Shown here: piece by piece, positions 33,764-43,344 of the stretch
Layout of the letters: every line of letters starts with the position of its first letter
How positions within the stretch are numbered: position 1 is the stretch's first letter
Origin: Sutcliffiella horikoshii
Lineage (GTDB): Bacteria; Bacillota; Bacilli; Bacillales; Bacillaceae_I
Assembly (NCBI RefSeq): GCF_019931755.1
Contig: NZ_CP082918.1
Location: forward strand, 2,398,001 to 2,462,000
Length of the DNA stretch: 64,000 bases
Reading direction: 5' to 3'
Position numbers and translations under genes: made by a program
The notes under the pieces: model-generated
Seen by the model: only the letters and a program-made list of their open reading frames with translations
The model's database searches: none
Told to the model about the DNA's origin: nothing

Positions 33764-34594
33764 TTATCCCCCATATAATCGATGCAGCGTTTCCTCTTTC
33801 ATCGTAAAACTATGTTCCGGCTTAGGAAAAATATTTTCTTTCACCTCATGAACATACTGTTGCAGACCATCTTTCATCAACACCTGGGAATCCACATAGG
33901 ATTGCACAAATTTCGGAACCCGGTCTACTCCGTATTTCACGACATCATGGTAAACGAGCACCTGACCGTCCACATCAACACCTGCACCTATCCCGATTAC
34001 AGGGATGGTAAGTTGAGCAGCTATATCCTTGGCAAGTTGCTTTGGCACGCATTCTAAAACCAGAGCCATTGCCCCAGCCTCTTCAGCTGTCCTTGCATCT
34101 TGAATCATTTTCTTGGCACTTTCCACATCTTTCCCTTGCACTTTATAGCCTCCAAGGACACCCACTGATTGCGGCGTCAGACCTAAATGTGCCACCACTG
34201 GTATTCCAGCGCTTGTCAAAGAGGAAATAACATGGAACACTTCCCCGCCGCCTTCCACTTTCAACGCATGTGCCCCTGAATCCTGAACAATCCTTTTGGC
34301 ATTCAAAAGGGTGTTTTCCATGGAAAGATGATAGGACATGAAAGGCATATCTGTTACGACAAACGTAGATGGTGCCCCGCGTTTTACTGCCTTGGTATGA
34401 TGAATCATGTCATCCACCGTAACAGGTACCGTCGATTCATAACCAAGGACGACCATGCCAAGAGAATCTCCCACAAGTATCATGTCCACTCCCGCTTCTT
34501 CTGCGAGCTTGGCAGATGGGTAGTCGTATGCCGTTAACATGGCGATTTTTTCCTTGTTTTTTTTCATTTTCAAAAAGTCCGATGTAGTTTTCAT
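33764..34594 (-). CDS. panB: 3-methyl-2-oxobutanoate hydroxymethyltransferase
   Basis: The 276-aa TIM-barrel enzyme ([39 protein letters not shown]) makes ketopantoate from alpha-ketoisovalerate and methylene-THF, the first step of pantothenate and CoA synthesis. The start follows AAGGAGG. The upstream leader carries a candidate attenuator (34634-34803), so the operon is probably controlled at transcript elongation. Confidence 0.97.
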   Translation of the reverse strand: MKTTSDFLKMKKNKEKIAMLTAYDYPSAKLAEEAGVDMILVGDSLGMVVLGYESTVPVTVDDMIHHTKAVKRGAPSTFVVTDMPFMSYHLSMENTLLNAKRIVQDSGAHALKVEGGGEVFHVISSLTSAGIPVVAHLGLTPQSVGVLGGYKVQGKDVESAKKMIQDARTAEEAGAMALVLECVPKQLAKDIAAQLTIPVIGIGAGVDVDGQVLVYHDVVKYGVDRVPKFVQSYVDSQVLMKDGLQQYVHEVKENIFPKPEHSFTMKEETLHRLYGG

Positions 34595-34633
34595 TTTCCT
34601 TCCTCCTTTTTAATAAGGGGAGGAAAAGAACCG

Positions 34634-34669
34634 AAAAAAATCCCTCTTTTGCGCATGCGAAAGAAGGAT
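34634..34669 (-). terminator. Leader terminator upstream of panB
   Basis: ATCCTTCTTT and AAAGAGGGAT pair over 10 bp (one G-U), with a further 2 bp inside, followed by seven T on the minus strand. It lies about 40 nt before the panB start and some 140 nt after a promoter, the layout of an attenuator. Confidence 0.8.
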
Positions 34670-34803
34670 GTTGTGTACAGCTCAAAAAAATCATTCAGTT
34701 CAATCCCTCTGTCCCAGTCCTTTGGATCAAGGCAGATATTTGGTTGGTTGTTAAAATAACTAAAAAGTTGTCAGGTGCAGTTCTTTTATAGATACTGCCC
34801 AAC
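34670..34803 (-). promoter_or_regulatory. Candidate regulatory leader (riboswitch/attenuator) of panBCD
   Basis: Near its 5' end GGTG...GCAGT pairs with ACTGC-ACC (about 34766-34804), a possible sensor hairpin. A copy of AGAGGGAT at 34703-34710 duplicates the 3' arm of the downstream terminator. It could pair with its 5' arm (ATCCTTCT) for 8 bp, giving an alternative antiterminator. The 'pan' RNA motif is known upstream of panB in Firmicutes; whether this is a member needs a covariance search. Confidence 0.6.
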
Positions 34804-34809
34804 ACCACT

Positions 34810-34839
34810 ATTATAGTGTAAGTGATGAAAGAATGCCAT
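34810..34839 (-). promoter_or_regulatory. Promoter of panBCD
   Basis: A perfect TATAAT (34810-34815) on the minus strand follows a weak -35 (ATGGCA, 34834-34839; 18-nt spacer). The -10 sits within the dyad CACTATTATAGTG. It overlaps the end of birA. Confidence 0.6.
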
Positions 34840-34842
34840 CAT

Positions 34843-35829
34843 TTAATCGCTTCCAATTTGTATATCCGCTGAGTGTATATAGTGGACTACTTCTTGGTCA
34901 TCTTCTAGCATTAACACACCGTCTTCTGTTATCCCCTTTGCTCTTCCTTCAAGGGTACCTGTTATCGTACGGGCAATAATTCTCTTTCCAATACTGATAG
35001 CATAGGACTCCCATAGTAGTTTTATCGGATAAAACCCATGTTGGAGATATTTTTGATACAAATTTTCAAATTTCAGGAGAATGGTTTGTATAAGCTCTGC
35101 ACGATTGACTTTTTCCCCGAGTTCTATGGACAAGGAGGTTGCAATGGAATGAAGATCTTCAGGGAATTGTTCCAAAGATTGATTCACATTTATCCCCATG
35201 CCGATAATGACAGAATTGATTTTATCTGCTTCTGCCTGCATTTCAGTCAGGATACCGACTGTCTTCTTTTTATTGATCAATATATCATTAGGCCATTTAA
35301 TATCAGGACGCAAGCCGGTCACCTCTTCAATCGCCTGAGTAATCGCAACTGCTGTCAATAACGTCAATTGGGGTGCTTTGGCAGGTGGTAAGTTAGGACG
35401 TAAAATCAAACTCATCCAAACACCGGTATATTTTGGTGAATACCAGGCCCTGCTTAATCTCCCTCTGCCGGAAGTTTGTTCCTCCGCCACCACCAATGTC
35501 CCCTCAGGTACACCGTCATAGGCTAATTGATGGGCAATTTTTTGGGTCGAAGTGACGTAATCTTCAAAATGGATTTTCCGCCCCAGTGTTTCCGTTTTTA
35601 ACCCTAAAGAGATCTCATTGTGGGATATTTTATCGGGAATTGTTTTTATGCGGTATCCTTTTCTTCTTACTGCCTCAAGCTCATACCCTTCCTGCCTCAA
35701 GTCTTCGATATGTTTCCAAACGGCTGTTCGTGAGCACCCTAACTCTTCGCTTATCTTTTGGCCGGAAAGGAAGTCACCTTCAATTTCAGTGAACATTTTT
35801 AATAGTTTGGATCGTATTTCTGTAGCCAA
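34843..35829 (-). CDS. birA: Bifunctional biotin-protein ligase/biotin repressor
   Basis: The protein has about 328 aa. The N-terminal winged helix-turn-helix (SGQKISEELGCSRTAVWKHIEDLRQEGYELEAVRRKGYRI) binds bio operators. The ligase domain has GRGRLSRAWYSP (biotinyl-AMP loop) and KWPNDILI. It biotinylates acyl carriers such as acetyl-CoA carboxylase. I prefer TTG at 35827-35829, about 11 nt after AAGGAG; a GTG at 35841 lies in the ribosome site. It overlaps the 3' end of cca by about 31 nt. Confidence 0.95.
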   Translation of the reverse strand: MATEIRSKLLKMFTEIEGDFLSGQKISEELGCSRTAVWKHIEDLRQEGYELEAVRRKGYRIKTIPDKISHNEISLGLKTETLGRKIHFEDYVTSTQKIAHQLAYDGVPEGTLVVAEEQTSGRGRLSRAWYSPKYTGVWMSLILRPNLPPAKAPQLTLLTAVAITQAIEEVTGLRPDIKWPNDILINKKKTVGILTEMQAEADKINSVIIGMGINVNQSLEQFPEDLHSIATSLSIELGEKVNRAELIQTILLKFENLYQKYLQHGFYPIKLLWESYAISIGKRIIARTITGTLEGRAKGITEDGVLMLEDDQEVVHYIHSADIQIGSD

Positions 35830-37016
35830 TTGTACACCCACTCCTTCAAAGCCGCTCTTTCATTTTCTGTTTTCTCATGAATCAAAGCCATCTCCATGTC
35901 TGAGAGTATCTCGGAAATCCACTTTCCTCGTTTTCCTCCTGCCAGTTCCATTAGGTCATGACCGTCGAACACAATATCTTTCAAACTGTATATCGGCAAA
36001 TTCTCATATAATTCATATATCTTCTTTTTAGAGGTTTCTTCGTCCAAACCTAGCACACACATCACTTGGTGAGCTTCTAGTGACCGCTCAAGTCCCGCTC
36101 TGTATACAGATTCCCTTTGCCATCCATCTTGTTGGATCTTTTCCATAAGCAGTAAGTTCTCTATTACTGACTTATTGATCTTCTTTGGCAGTTTCCAACT
36201 CGTTAAAAAACCTTCCACTACATGCTTGTCAATCTTCAAAGTGTATGCCAATATCGTCCAAATTGCTGACCGGTTTTTAATGCTTTGGAGCGGCATGTCC
36301 CCTAGCTCCAACAATTGCTTTTCTTTCCCTTCAAGCTGCGGGAGGAAAGAATGAAGGCCTGCGGTGACCAAAAGTTCTAATCCAAACTTAATCCCTTGTC
36401 CAAGTAAAAGCTTTTCCATTTCTATCGTTTTTCTTTCAATAGAAACGTTCGCAAGCAGCGCTTTGTCTTTTTGAATTCCCAAAAAAGTGTCTGCTTCTAA
36501 AGAAAAGGACAATTGACTGGCAAACCGGACAGCACGAAGCATTCTCAAGGCATCCTCCTTGAAGCGGTCCGTAGCCCTGCCTACAGTCCGAATGACTTTC
36601 CTGTTTATATCCTTCTCTCCGTCAAATGGATCAAGAATTTTACCGACTTTATTCATCGCAATTGCATTCATCGTGAAATCTCTTCGTTTCAAGTCTTCCT
36701 CTAAGCTCTTCACAAAGATCACTTCATCTGGATGCCGATTATCTGTATAGTTTCCATCTGTACGGAACGTTGTCACTTCATAGCTTTCCTCTTCTGAAGA
36801 AACAACAATGATTGTTCCATGTTCCGCACCGACATCTACCGTTTTTGGAAATATGGCTTGTATTTCTTCTGGAGTGGCGGAAGTGGCAATATCAATATCC
36901 CCTATCACTCTGTCCATCAGGGTATCCCGAACAGAGCCCCCTACAAAGTAAGCTTCATGTCCGTTCTCTTCTAAACGCTCAATGATTTCGATTCCTTGTC
37001 GGAAGGCTTTGTTCAT
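35799..37016 (-). CDS. cca: CCA-adding tRNA nucleotidyltransferase
   Basis: This 405-aa class II nucleotidyltransferase has GGSVRD (about 26-31), DIDIATSATPEE with the catalytic Asp pair, RRDFTMNAIA and RFKEDALRMLRAVRFASQL (head and neck). It adds or repairs the 3' CCA of tRNAs. The start follows GGGGGAG. It is downstream of bshA and upstream of birA, as in B. subtilis (papS). Confidence 0.96.
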   Translation of the reverse strand: MNKAFRQGIEIIERLEENGHEAYFVGGSVRDTLMDRVIGDIDIATSATPEEIQAIFPKTVDVGAEHGTIIVVSSEEESYEVTTFRTDGNYTDNRHPDEVIFVKSLEEDLKRRDFTMNAIAMNKVGKILDPFDGEKDINRKVIRTVGRATDRFKEDALRMLRAVRFASQLSFSLEADTFLGIQKDKALLANVSIERKTIEMEKLLLGQGIKFGLELLVTAGLHSFLPQLEGKEKQLLELGDMPLQSIKNRSAIWTILAYTLKIDKHVVEGFLTSWKLPKKINKSVIENLLLMEKIQQDGWQRESVYRAGLERSLEAHQVMCVLGLDEETSKKKIYELYENLPIYSLKDIVFDGHDLMELAGGKRGKWISEILSDMEMALIHEKTENERAALKEWVYNWLQKYDPNY

Positions 37017-37032
37017 GGTTACTCCCCCGTTT

Positions 37033-38166
37033 TCATCCCTCGTGCTTAATCAATTGTTTATACATATCTTCATACTGTTGCACTATTCTCCGTGAACTGA
37101 AATGTTCTTTCACACGAGAAATGGCATTTTCAGCAAACTCTTTATGAAGTGTTGCATTATCCAATATTCTTACTGCATTTTTCGCTATATCTTCCACATC
37201 TCCAACATCACTTAAGAATCCGGTTACTCCATCGTCTATCACTTCTGGAATTCCACCAATCTTGGTGCCTACAGAAGGAACACCGCACGCCATTGCTTCT
37301 AATAACACCAGTCCGAAACTCTCTTTTTCTGATAAAAGTAACATAAGGTCACTGATAGAGTACAAATCCTCAAGGTTTTCCTGCTTTCCTAGGAATAGCA
37401 CCTTATCTTTTAATCCAAGTTCTTTTACTAAATTACAGACTACTGAAATTTCGGGTCCATCTCCAACAAGCAGCAACTTGGATGGTACTTGTTTTTCAAT
37501 CAAATGGAATGACTTCACTACATCTTGAACCCGCTTTACTTTTCGGAAATTGGACACATGGATGACGACTTTTTCAACATCTGATATGCCATATTGCGTT
37601 TTCAGGTCCTGCGTATCCTTTTTAGAATAAACCCGTTCATCAATAAAATTATAAACAGTTTGAATGGCTTTTTGTGGTTGCAGAAGGTCATATGTCTGTT
37701 GAACAAGCGACTCAGAAACTGCTGTTACCACATCCGACCCTTCTATTCCAAAACGGATCATATCATTTAACGATGGATCGTAGCCTAAAACCGTGATGTC
37801 CGTTCCATGCAGTGTGGTTACTATTTTTAATTTGTCATCCGTCATTTTTTTTGCCAAATAAGCACAAACGGCATGTGGAATGGCATAGTGGACATGCAGC
37901 AAGTCTAACTTTTCCCTTTTTGCCACTTCTGCCATCTTGCTTGCTAAAGCCAAGTCATAAGGCGGGTATTGAAACACAGAGTACTGATTCACCTGTACTT
38001 CATGATAATAAATATTGCTATACACTTTATTTAGTCGAAAAGGCATACTTGAGGAGATGAAGTGAATTTCATGCCCTTTTTCTGCTAAGAGTTTCCCTAA
38101 TTCTGTTGCAATTACCCCAGATCCCCCAACCGTTGGATAGCAGGTAATGCCTATTTTCAATTTCAA
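37033..38166 (-). CDS. bshA: N-acetyl-alpha-D-glucosaminyl L-malate synthase
   Basis: This 377-aa GT4 glycosyltransferase has two Rossmann domains ([26 protein letters not shown] at the N-terminus, [20 protein letters not shown] with the E-x7-E motif). It makes GlcNAc-malate, the first step of bacillithiol synthesis. It starts at TTG directly after the bshB1 stop, so the two are translationally coupled. Confidence 0.95.
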   Translation of the reverse strand: MKLKIGITCYPTVGGSGVIATELGKLLAEKGHEIHFISSSMPFRLNKVYSNIYYHEVQVNQYSVFQYPPYDLALASKMAEVAKREKLDLLHVHYAIPHAVCAYLAKKMTDDKLKIVTTLHGTDITVLGYDPSLNDMIRFGIEGSDVVTAVSESLVQQTYDLLQPQKAIQTVYNFIDERVYSKKDTQDLKTQYGISDVEKVVIHVSNFRKVKRVQDVVKSFHLIEKQVPSKLLLVGDGPEISVVCNLVKELGLKDKVLFLGKQENLEDLYSISDLMLLLSEKESFGLVLLEAMACGVPSVGTKIGGIPEVIDDGVTGFLSDVGDVEDIAKNAVRILDNATLHKEFAENAISRVKEHFSSRRIVQQYEDMYKQLIKHEG

Positions 38167-38877
38167 TTAAATCCCACCTAGTAAATCATAGTTTAGGACA
38201 AGTGGTCCTTTGGCAAAAAAGCCTTCTGCATACTTGGAACCGATTTGCTTTCCATATGCCCGTTCGCGGCTGATGACTGCGTCCACATACCCATTGGTAA
38301 GAGGCGTGTCGACTCCGTCTTTATCTTTTTCAAATTGACTTGTATAAGCTTGAAGCGCCGATTCTTTTTTATTTATTTGATCAGATATATCTATGTAAAA
38401 TTCGGGTTTATTCATCCCATTTATTTGATAAAAATATAGGTTTTCTGGTTTATGTGCCTTTTGGTTCTTATCGTCTTCCACCATTCTGACGCCAGAAGAA
38501 AACACGGCCTCTTCCACTAGCTTGGCGCAATTCCCATGATCAGGATGGCGGTCCTCATGGTAAGGGGCAAAGACAAGTCTTGGCCTATATGTTCGAATGA
38601 CAGAAATAATCTCGGTTATGTATTCTTCTTTCATAAATAAGCCTCTATCGGGCAGTGAAAGCTGAATAAGTTCATCAAGTTCCAAAATACTTGCGGCTGT
38701 GGCTGCTTCTTTCTGACGGATTTCTACGGTTCCATTAGAAGATTTCTCTGCATGAGTCAAGTTACAAATGCCGGTTCTATAGCCTTTTTCTTTAAGCTTG
38801 GCAAGTGTTCCCGCCATACCGATTTCGACATCATCCGGGTGTGCCCCAAAAGCCAGGATGTCCAGTGGTTCAGTCAT
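38167..38877 (-). CDS. bshB1: Bacillithiol biosynthesis deacetylase BshB1
   Basis: This 236-aa LmbE/PIG-L zinc deacetylase has AHPDDVEIG (metal-binding H and D-D) and a later [10 protein letters not shown]. It removes the acetyl group from GlcNAc-malate. I start at [16 protein letters not shown] (38875-38877), which overlaps the mgsA stop by 8 nt; this gives the same length as the B. subtilis enzyme. A longer N-terminal reading is inside mgsA. Confidence 0.95.
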   Translation of the reverse strand: MTEPLDILAFGAHPDDVEIGMAGTLAKLKEKGYRTGICNLTHAEKSSNGTVEIRQKEAATAASILELDELIQLSLPDRGLFMKEEYITEIISVIRTYRPRLVFAPYHEDRHPDHGNCAKLVEEAVFSSGVRMVEDDKNQKAHKPENLYFYQINGMNKPEFYIDISDQINKKESALQAYTSQFEKDKDGVDTPLTNGYVDAVISRERAYGKQIGSKYAEGFFAKGPLVLNYDLLGGI

Positions 38878-39289
38878 GGCTCTGTGCCTCTTTACCGTGA
38901 ACAATCTCTCTCCAGCTAAGTTCTCCTCTTGCAAGGCCATGAATTAAAATTTCCGCAGTTCCCATATTGGTTGCCAGTGGAATGGAATACACATCACATA
39001 ATCGAAGCAATGCCGTCACATCCGGTTCATGTGGTTGTGCAGTCAATGGATCACGGAAGAAAATCACCAAATCCATTTTATTTTGAGCAATCATGGCACC
39101 AATTTCTTGATCGCCGCCAAGTGGTCCGGACTTAAATCGATAAACAGTCAAACCTGTAGCCTCCGCAATTCTAAGGCCGGTTGTACCGGTCGCGAAAATC
39201 TCATGCTTTTCCAAAATGGTTTTATAAGCGGTAGCAAATTGTATCATATCCGGTTTTTTCTTATCGTGTGCAATTAAAGCTATCTTCAT
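38870..39289 (-). CDS. mgsA: Methylglyoxal synthase
   Basis: The 139-aa enzyme converts dihydroxyacetone phosphate to methylglyoxal and phosphate. Signature residues are ALIAHDKKK at the start, ATGTTG (phosphate binding) and [12 protein letters not shown] with the catalytic Asp. The start follows GGGGGAACTG. In B. subtilis it is also between dapB and bshB1, fitting bacillithiol's role in methylglyoxal detoxification. Confidence 0.97.
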   Translation of the reverse strand: MKIALIAHDKKKPDMIQFATAYKTILEKHEIFATGTTGLRIAEATGLTVYRFKSGPLGGDQEIGAMIAQNKMDLVIFFRDPLTAQPHEPDVTALLRLCDVYSIPLATNMGTAEILIHGLARGELSWREIVHGKEAQSHD

Positions 39290-39302
39290 GACAGTTCCCC
39301 CG

Positions 39303-40106
39303 TTACTCGATAATATTTTCCAAGCCGTACACTAGCTCTTCCAAATTCATGATCGTTTCCACAGACAATTTAACACCAGACATGAAGCTTGCTCGATTGT
39401 AGGAATCATGGCGAATCGTCAAGGATTGTCCTTCTCCTCCAAACATCACTTCTTGGTGCGCAACAAGACCAGGCAGTCTGACACTATGAATGCGAATTCC
39501 GTCTTTCGTTTCTGCGCCTCTTGCTCCTTGGATTGTTTCCTCTTCCTCAGGATGACCCTGGCGTTTAGGCTCACGAGTTTTGGAAATAAGTTCTGCCGTC
39601 TTTATGGCTGTGCCAGACGGAGCATCCAATTTTCTGTCATGATGCAATTCCATGATTTCCACGTCTTGAAAATGCTTCGCTGCCATTTGGGCAAACTTCA
39701 TCATGAGAATAGCCCCCACAGCAAAGTTCGGAGCAATAATGACACCGACTTTTTTGGATGCTGCAAGGTCTTTAAGTTCTTTAAGCTCCTCTTCATTAAA
39801 GCCGGTCGTGCCTACTACAGGGCGAATCCCATATTCCATCGCAAGCTTCGTATTGATCTTTCCGATTTCAGGAGTGGTAAGGTCGATGAGTACATCTGCT
39901 TCCACATCTTGAAAACAAGTTCTTGGGTCATTGTAAATTGGCGCATCAATTTTAGGAAACCCTTCCACATCAGAAAGCAGTCTGCCTTCATTCACTCTAT
40001 CAAGGCAAGCAACCAACTGAAAATGTTCGGTATTATGTATTAAATCCACTGCTTCTCGTCCCATCCGTCCACGTGGGCCCGCAAGAATGATCTTGATGTT
40101 TTTCAT
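39303..40106 (-). CDS. dapB: 4-hydroxy-tetrahydrodipicolinate reductase
   Basis: The 267-aa reductase of the lysine/diaminopimelate branch has an NAD(P) site ([12 protein letters not shown]), the catalytic [15 protein letters not shown] and [10 protein letters not shown]. It provides meso-DAP for the wall and dipicolinate for spores. Its ATG overlaps the ypjD stop by 1 nt. Confidence 0.97.
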   Translation of the reverse strand: MKNIKIILAGPRGRMGREAVDLIHNTEHFQLVACLDRVNEGRLLSDVEGFPKIDAPIYNDPRTCFQDVEADVLIDLTTPEIGKINTKLAMEYGIRPVVGTTGFNEEELKELKDLAASKKVGVIIAPNFAVGAILMMKFAQMAAKHFQDVEIMELHHDRKLDAPSGTAIKTAELISKTREPKRQGHPEEEETIQGARGAETKDGIRIHSVRLPGLVAHQEVMFGGEGQSLTIRHDSYNRASFMSGVKLSVETIMNLEELVYGLENIIE

Positions 40107-40444
40107 TATTTCCCTTCCCCCTCAATCCTTGTCCATCTATCTTTATCTCTCGTTTGAAACTTTTCCATCACACGGTCGTGTGCTTCCTGTAAATCTATAT
40201 TAAGAGAATTGGCGAAGCAGATCATGACAAACAGCATATCACCTAACTCTTCTTCCACCGTATTTTCTTTCTCTGTGCTTTTTTTCGGCTTTTCCCCATA
40301 ATAGTGATTAACTTCCCGCGACAACTCACCAAGTTCCTCTGTCATCCTCGCAAGCATCGCTAACGGACTGAAATAACCTTCTTTAAACTGGGAAATATAA
40401 TTGTCAACTTCCTTTTGCATCTCTTGCATCGTCTTTTCACTCAT
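40106..40444 (-). CDS. ypjD: MazG-like nucleotide pyrophosphohydrolase YpjD
   Basis: The 112-aa all-alpha NTP-PPase has the E-E-x-x-E motif in [13 protein letters not shown] and E-E-E-L-G-D in a later helix ([12 protein letters not shown]), which bind Mg. It likely hydrolyses non-canonical or excess nucleotides. It heads ypjD-dapB-mgsA-bshB1-bshA. It matches B. subtilis YpjD in size. Confidence 0.92.
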   Translation of the reverse strand: MSEKTMQEMQKEVDNYISQFKEGYFSPLAMLARMTEELGELSREVNHYYGEKPKKSTEKENTVEEELGDMLFVMICFANSLNIDLQEAHDRVMEKFQTRDKDRWTRIEGEGK

Positions 40445-40601
40445 GCATATGTCACCTCACCCTATCATGTTAGCTAAAACCTTATCATTTGACAAATGAT
40501 TGAGCTTGATTCTTTACTTCATCAGTTATCTCATTTACTTATCTTCCTCCTGTCTATTATAATAGAGAGGTTGTAAACTATCTAGGTCTTGGAGGTTCAT
40601 C

Positions 40602-41477
40602 ATGTTAAAAGGCTTGAAAATAAAAAATATTATCTACATACTGATCGGTTCTGCCATTTTTGCATTTGGTCTTGTCAACTTCAACATGCAAAACAATCTA
40701 GCAGAAGGCGGCTTTACTGGTATTACCTTGCTTTTATATTTTCTGTTCCGGTTCGATCCTTCCTATACCAACCTGTTACTGAATATCCCTATCTTTTTCA
40801 TCGGTTGGAAGCTGCTTGGAAGAAACACGTTCTTTTACACATTGATCGGGACATTCAGCTTGTCCTTGTTTTTATGGATATTCCAAAGGGTTCCTTTGAT
40901 GTTCCCCCCTCTTGAAGATGATTTGACTTTAGCAGCGTTGTTTGCAGGAGTATTCATCGGGATAGGTTTGGGAATTATTTTCCGATACGGAGGAACCACG
41001 GGCGGAGTCGATATTATCGCACGTCTTGCGCATAAGTACATTGGATGGAGTATGGGAAAAGCGATGTTCATGTTTGATGCTGTCGTTATTGTCCTCTCAT
41101 TAATCATGTACTTAACCTACCAGGAAGCGATGTACACGCTTGTTGCTGTGTTTGTTGCCGCTCGTGTAATTGATTTTATGCAAGAAGGAGCTTATGCTGC
41201 CAAAGGGGCAACCATCATTTCCGAAAAGAATGAAGAAATCGCATCTAAGGTTCATGCGGAAATGGATCGCGGAGTGACTATATTACGTGGACAAGGCTCC
41301 TTTTCAAAGGTCGAACGCAATGTGTTGTATTGCGTTGTTGCGAAAAATGAGCTGGTAAAGTTGAAAAATGTCATCACCTCTGTTGATCCGCATGCGTTTG
41401 TGGCGGTCAGTGATGTACATGATGTGCTTGGCGAAGGATTTACGTTGGATGAGAATAAGAATCCGATGGAGCGCTAG
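40602..41477 (+). CDS. YitT family integral membrane protein (DUF161 + DUF2179)
   Basis: The 291-aa protein has five or six membrane helices in residues 1-190 (LIGSAIFAFGLVNFNMQNN; GVFIGIGLGIIFRYGGTTGGVDIIARL) and a C-terminal cytoplasmic DUF2179 domain (GATIISEKNEEIASKVHAEMDRGVTILRGQGSFSK), the YitT layout. It occupies the place of ypjC in B. subtilis. Transport or signalling is suspected for the family but the substrate is unknown. It is one of few plus-strand genes here. The ribosome site is TTGGAGG. Confidence 0.92.
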   Translation: MLKGLKIKNIIYILIGSAIFAFGLVNFNMQNNLAEGGFTGITLLLYFLFRFDPSYTNLLLNIPIFFIGWKLLGRNTFFYTLIGTFSLSLFLWIFQRVPLMFPPLEDDLTLAALFAGVFIGIGLGIIFRYGGTTGGVDIIARLAHKYIGWSMGKAMFMFDAVVIVLSLIMYLTYQEAMYTLVAVFVAARVIDFMQEGAYAAKGATIISEKNEEIASKVHAEMDRGVTILRGQGSFSKVERNVLYCVVAKNELVKLKNVITSVDPHAFVAVSDVHDVLGEGFTLDENKNPMER

Positions 41478-41505
41478 GTATTGCTTTTGTAAGGTTAGCT
41501 GTGAA

Positions 41506-41672
41506 ATTGTCTTGCATGCACTATGAAGACAGTTCCACAGCCTTTTTTCTGTTCAGATTGTCTTCATCACCCTTATAAAGACCGTTTCACAACGTTTTTC
41601 CTGTCAAAATTGTCTTCATCCACATCATGAAGACAGTTCCACTATAATTTCTGGCTCAAAAGTGTCTTCATT
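41506..41672 (+). repeat. 52-bp tandem hairpin array III
   Basis: Units begin at 41557, 41609 and 41661, 52 bp apart, with an earlier unit at 41506 (51 bp). The best unit (41609) pairs ATTGTCTTCAT with ATGAAGACAGT over 11 bp around a 7-nt loop, with one G-U on the plus strand. The core GTCTTCAT is shared with arrays I and II although flanking sequence differs. It fills the convergent gap between the YitT gene and the YugP-like gene. Confidence 0.85.
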
Positions 41673-41679
41673 GCAAAAA

Positions 41680-41711
41680 TAAAAAAGAGCAGCCACTAAA
41701 ATGGCTGCTCC
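41680..41711 (-). terminator. Terminator of the YugP-like gene
   Basis: GAGCAGCCA and TGGCTGCTC pair around a 6-nt loop, followed by TTTTTT on the minus strand. Confidence 0.85.
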
Positions 41712-41722
41712 TAAACAACTAA

Positions 41723-42403
41723 CTATTCCCTACTACCCAAATATATCAAAATAAACCTAACCAGCTCGGCTACCGCGACAGCAGCCGCTGCCACATAGGT
41801 CAATGCCGCCGCATTCAGTACCTTCTTTGTCTCCCGCTCTTCATTGTTATTAATGATACCAAGCGACACCACTTGATCCATCGCTCTATTTGAAGCGTCA
41901 AACTCAACAGGAAGCGTAACAAGTTGAAACAGCACTGCAGCTGCCATAAAGATGATCCCCACAAGAATCAGGTTACTTGCACCGAAGATTATCCCGGCGA
42001 AAATCAAGAAAAACGACATATTCGAACCAAGGCTAGCAACCGGTACTAAAGAATGACGAAACCGTAAAAATGCGTAATCCTGGTTGTCCTGAATGGCGTG
42101 GCCTACTTCGTGAGCAGCAATTGCCGCACCTGCTATGGAATTCCCGTGATAATTATGGGATGACAGTCTGATGGTTTTTGAGCGGGGATCATAATGGTCA
42201 GTCAAATGCCCCCTGGTCTCTTCCACCCTGACGTCGTGAATTCCGTTATCGTGTAAAATTCTCCTGGCAACCTCTGCTCCGGGCATCCCGGATGAGGAAG
42301 CAACTTTAGAATATTTTTTATAAGCGCTTTTCACTCTTGACTGCGCCCATAATGGGACAATCAGTAAGAAAGCAAAGTAGATTAGATACATTCCCAATCC
42401 CAT
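41723..42403 (-). CDS. YugP-like membrane zinc metallopeptidase (PF04298)
   Basis: The 226-aa membrane protein has one N-terminal helix, the zinc motif HEVGH (98-102) in AIAAHEVGHAIQDN, and three further C-terminal helices. It resembles YugP of B. subtilis. The role is unknown, possibly membrane protein turnover. I start at ATG 42401-42403 behind AAGGAGGG; a TTG two codons earlier is less likely. Confidence 0.88.
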   Translation of the reverse strand: MGLGMYLIYFAFLLIVPLWAQSRVKSAYKKYSKVASSSGMPGAEVARRILHDNGIHDVRVEETRGHLTDHYDPRSKTIRLSSHNYHGNSIAGAAIAAHEVGHAIQDNQDYAFLRFRHSLVPVASLGSNMSFFLIFAGIIFGASNLILVGIIFMAAAVLFQLVTLPVEFDASNRAMDQVVSLGIINNNEERETKKVLNAAALTYVAAAAVAVAELVRFILIYLGSRE

Positions 42404-42487
42404 TAGCAAGTCCCTCCTTAGCTTTATATCACAAAGCTATTGTAGTCTTCCTATTAGGATTATTTTATTTGCTTTATTTTATCCCTG

Positions 42488-43285
42488 TCAATCTTTAAGC
42501 TTTTTGCGCATCTCGAGTTTTTTAGCCCCCAAGTATTTACGGAAGGCTACATAAGAAAGTGTTAATAAAATAAAACTCCCTGTTGAAATCATCACCCATA
42601 AAAACGACGGGTCTGTCTCATCTTCTTTAAGCTCTTTAAAAAGGGATTTAAGATCGGCTTCAATTACCTGCATATCATCGAATTCCTCTGAATGGGAAAG
42701 CAAAGCCTCCCTGTTTTTATCTAAATAATCAATATGGGCATCGACTTTTTGTATATACTCTGGCTTAACATCCATCCTAACACTAGGATGAATCATATCG
42801 TATTCCAATAAGAGTCTACGATATAATAATTCATAAGTATCGCTGTCCCTCGTATCAACAGAATCCTTCAATTGTTGAAAAGTCATAATCAAAGGATCTT
42901 CCATCTCCACCCACATCGGCTGGTGTTCGGATGTCATGGCATCTACAGCCAAACGGAGTCTGATGATCGCCCTGACTTTTTCTTCGTGTGGAAGGAGTGT
43001 ATCACTTAGGGAGGCCATTGATTGTTGATGAACGACAGAAATAATTCTTACCTCATCAGATGGGATCTGCTGGTTTGTCACCATCAGCTTTGTAAATTCG
43101 TCTGAAAAAATGTCGAGCAGGTTGTGCGCTTCTACATATCTTTCCGTTTTTACAAGCTGAAGAGCGTCATCCATAATAAAATTCAGAGCAAATGGCTCCA
43201 ATGATTCATGAGAGTGTGCTTTTATACCTGTCGGGAAAATAAGTAAAAATAATAGAATGGCTACTATAAGTCTTTTTGCTTTCAT
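42488..43285 (-). CDS. ypjB: Sporulation protein YpjB
   Basis: The 265-aa protein has a signal peptide (KRLIVAILLFLLIFPTGIKA), a helical extracytoplasmic domain and a C-terminal membrane anchor (about 228-250, FLWVMISTGSFILLTLSYVAF) with a basic tail. It matches YpjB in size and order (ypjA-ypjB-dapB region). Mutants in B. subtilis are linked to sporulation, but the mechanism is unknown. The ribosome site is GGGAGGG. Confidence 0.9.
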   Translation of the reverse strand: MKAKRLIVAILLFLLIFPTGIKAHSHESLEPFALNFIMDDALQLVKTERYVEAHNLLDIFSDEFTKLMVTNQQIPSDEVRIISVVHQQSMASLSDTLLPHEEKVRAIIRLRLAVDAMTSEHQPMWVEMEDPLIMTFQQLKDSVDTRDSDTYELLYRRLLLEYDMIHPSVRMDVKPEYIQKVDAHIDYLDKNREALLSHSEEFDDMQVIEADLKSLFKELKEDETDPSFLWVMISTGSFILLTLSYVAFRKYLGAKKLEMRKKLKD

Positions 43286-43344
43286 CGCTTGTCCCTCCCA
43301 TATTCTCTACTAAATGTTATGAGAGTGTGGACAAGGTTAGAACA

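Noticed and set aside
38878..38940. Longer BshB1 N-terminus
   Set aside because: It is in the mgsA coding region in another frame. The 236-aa form matches the known enzyme length.
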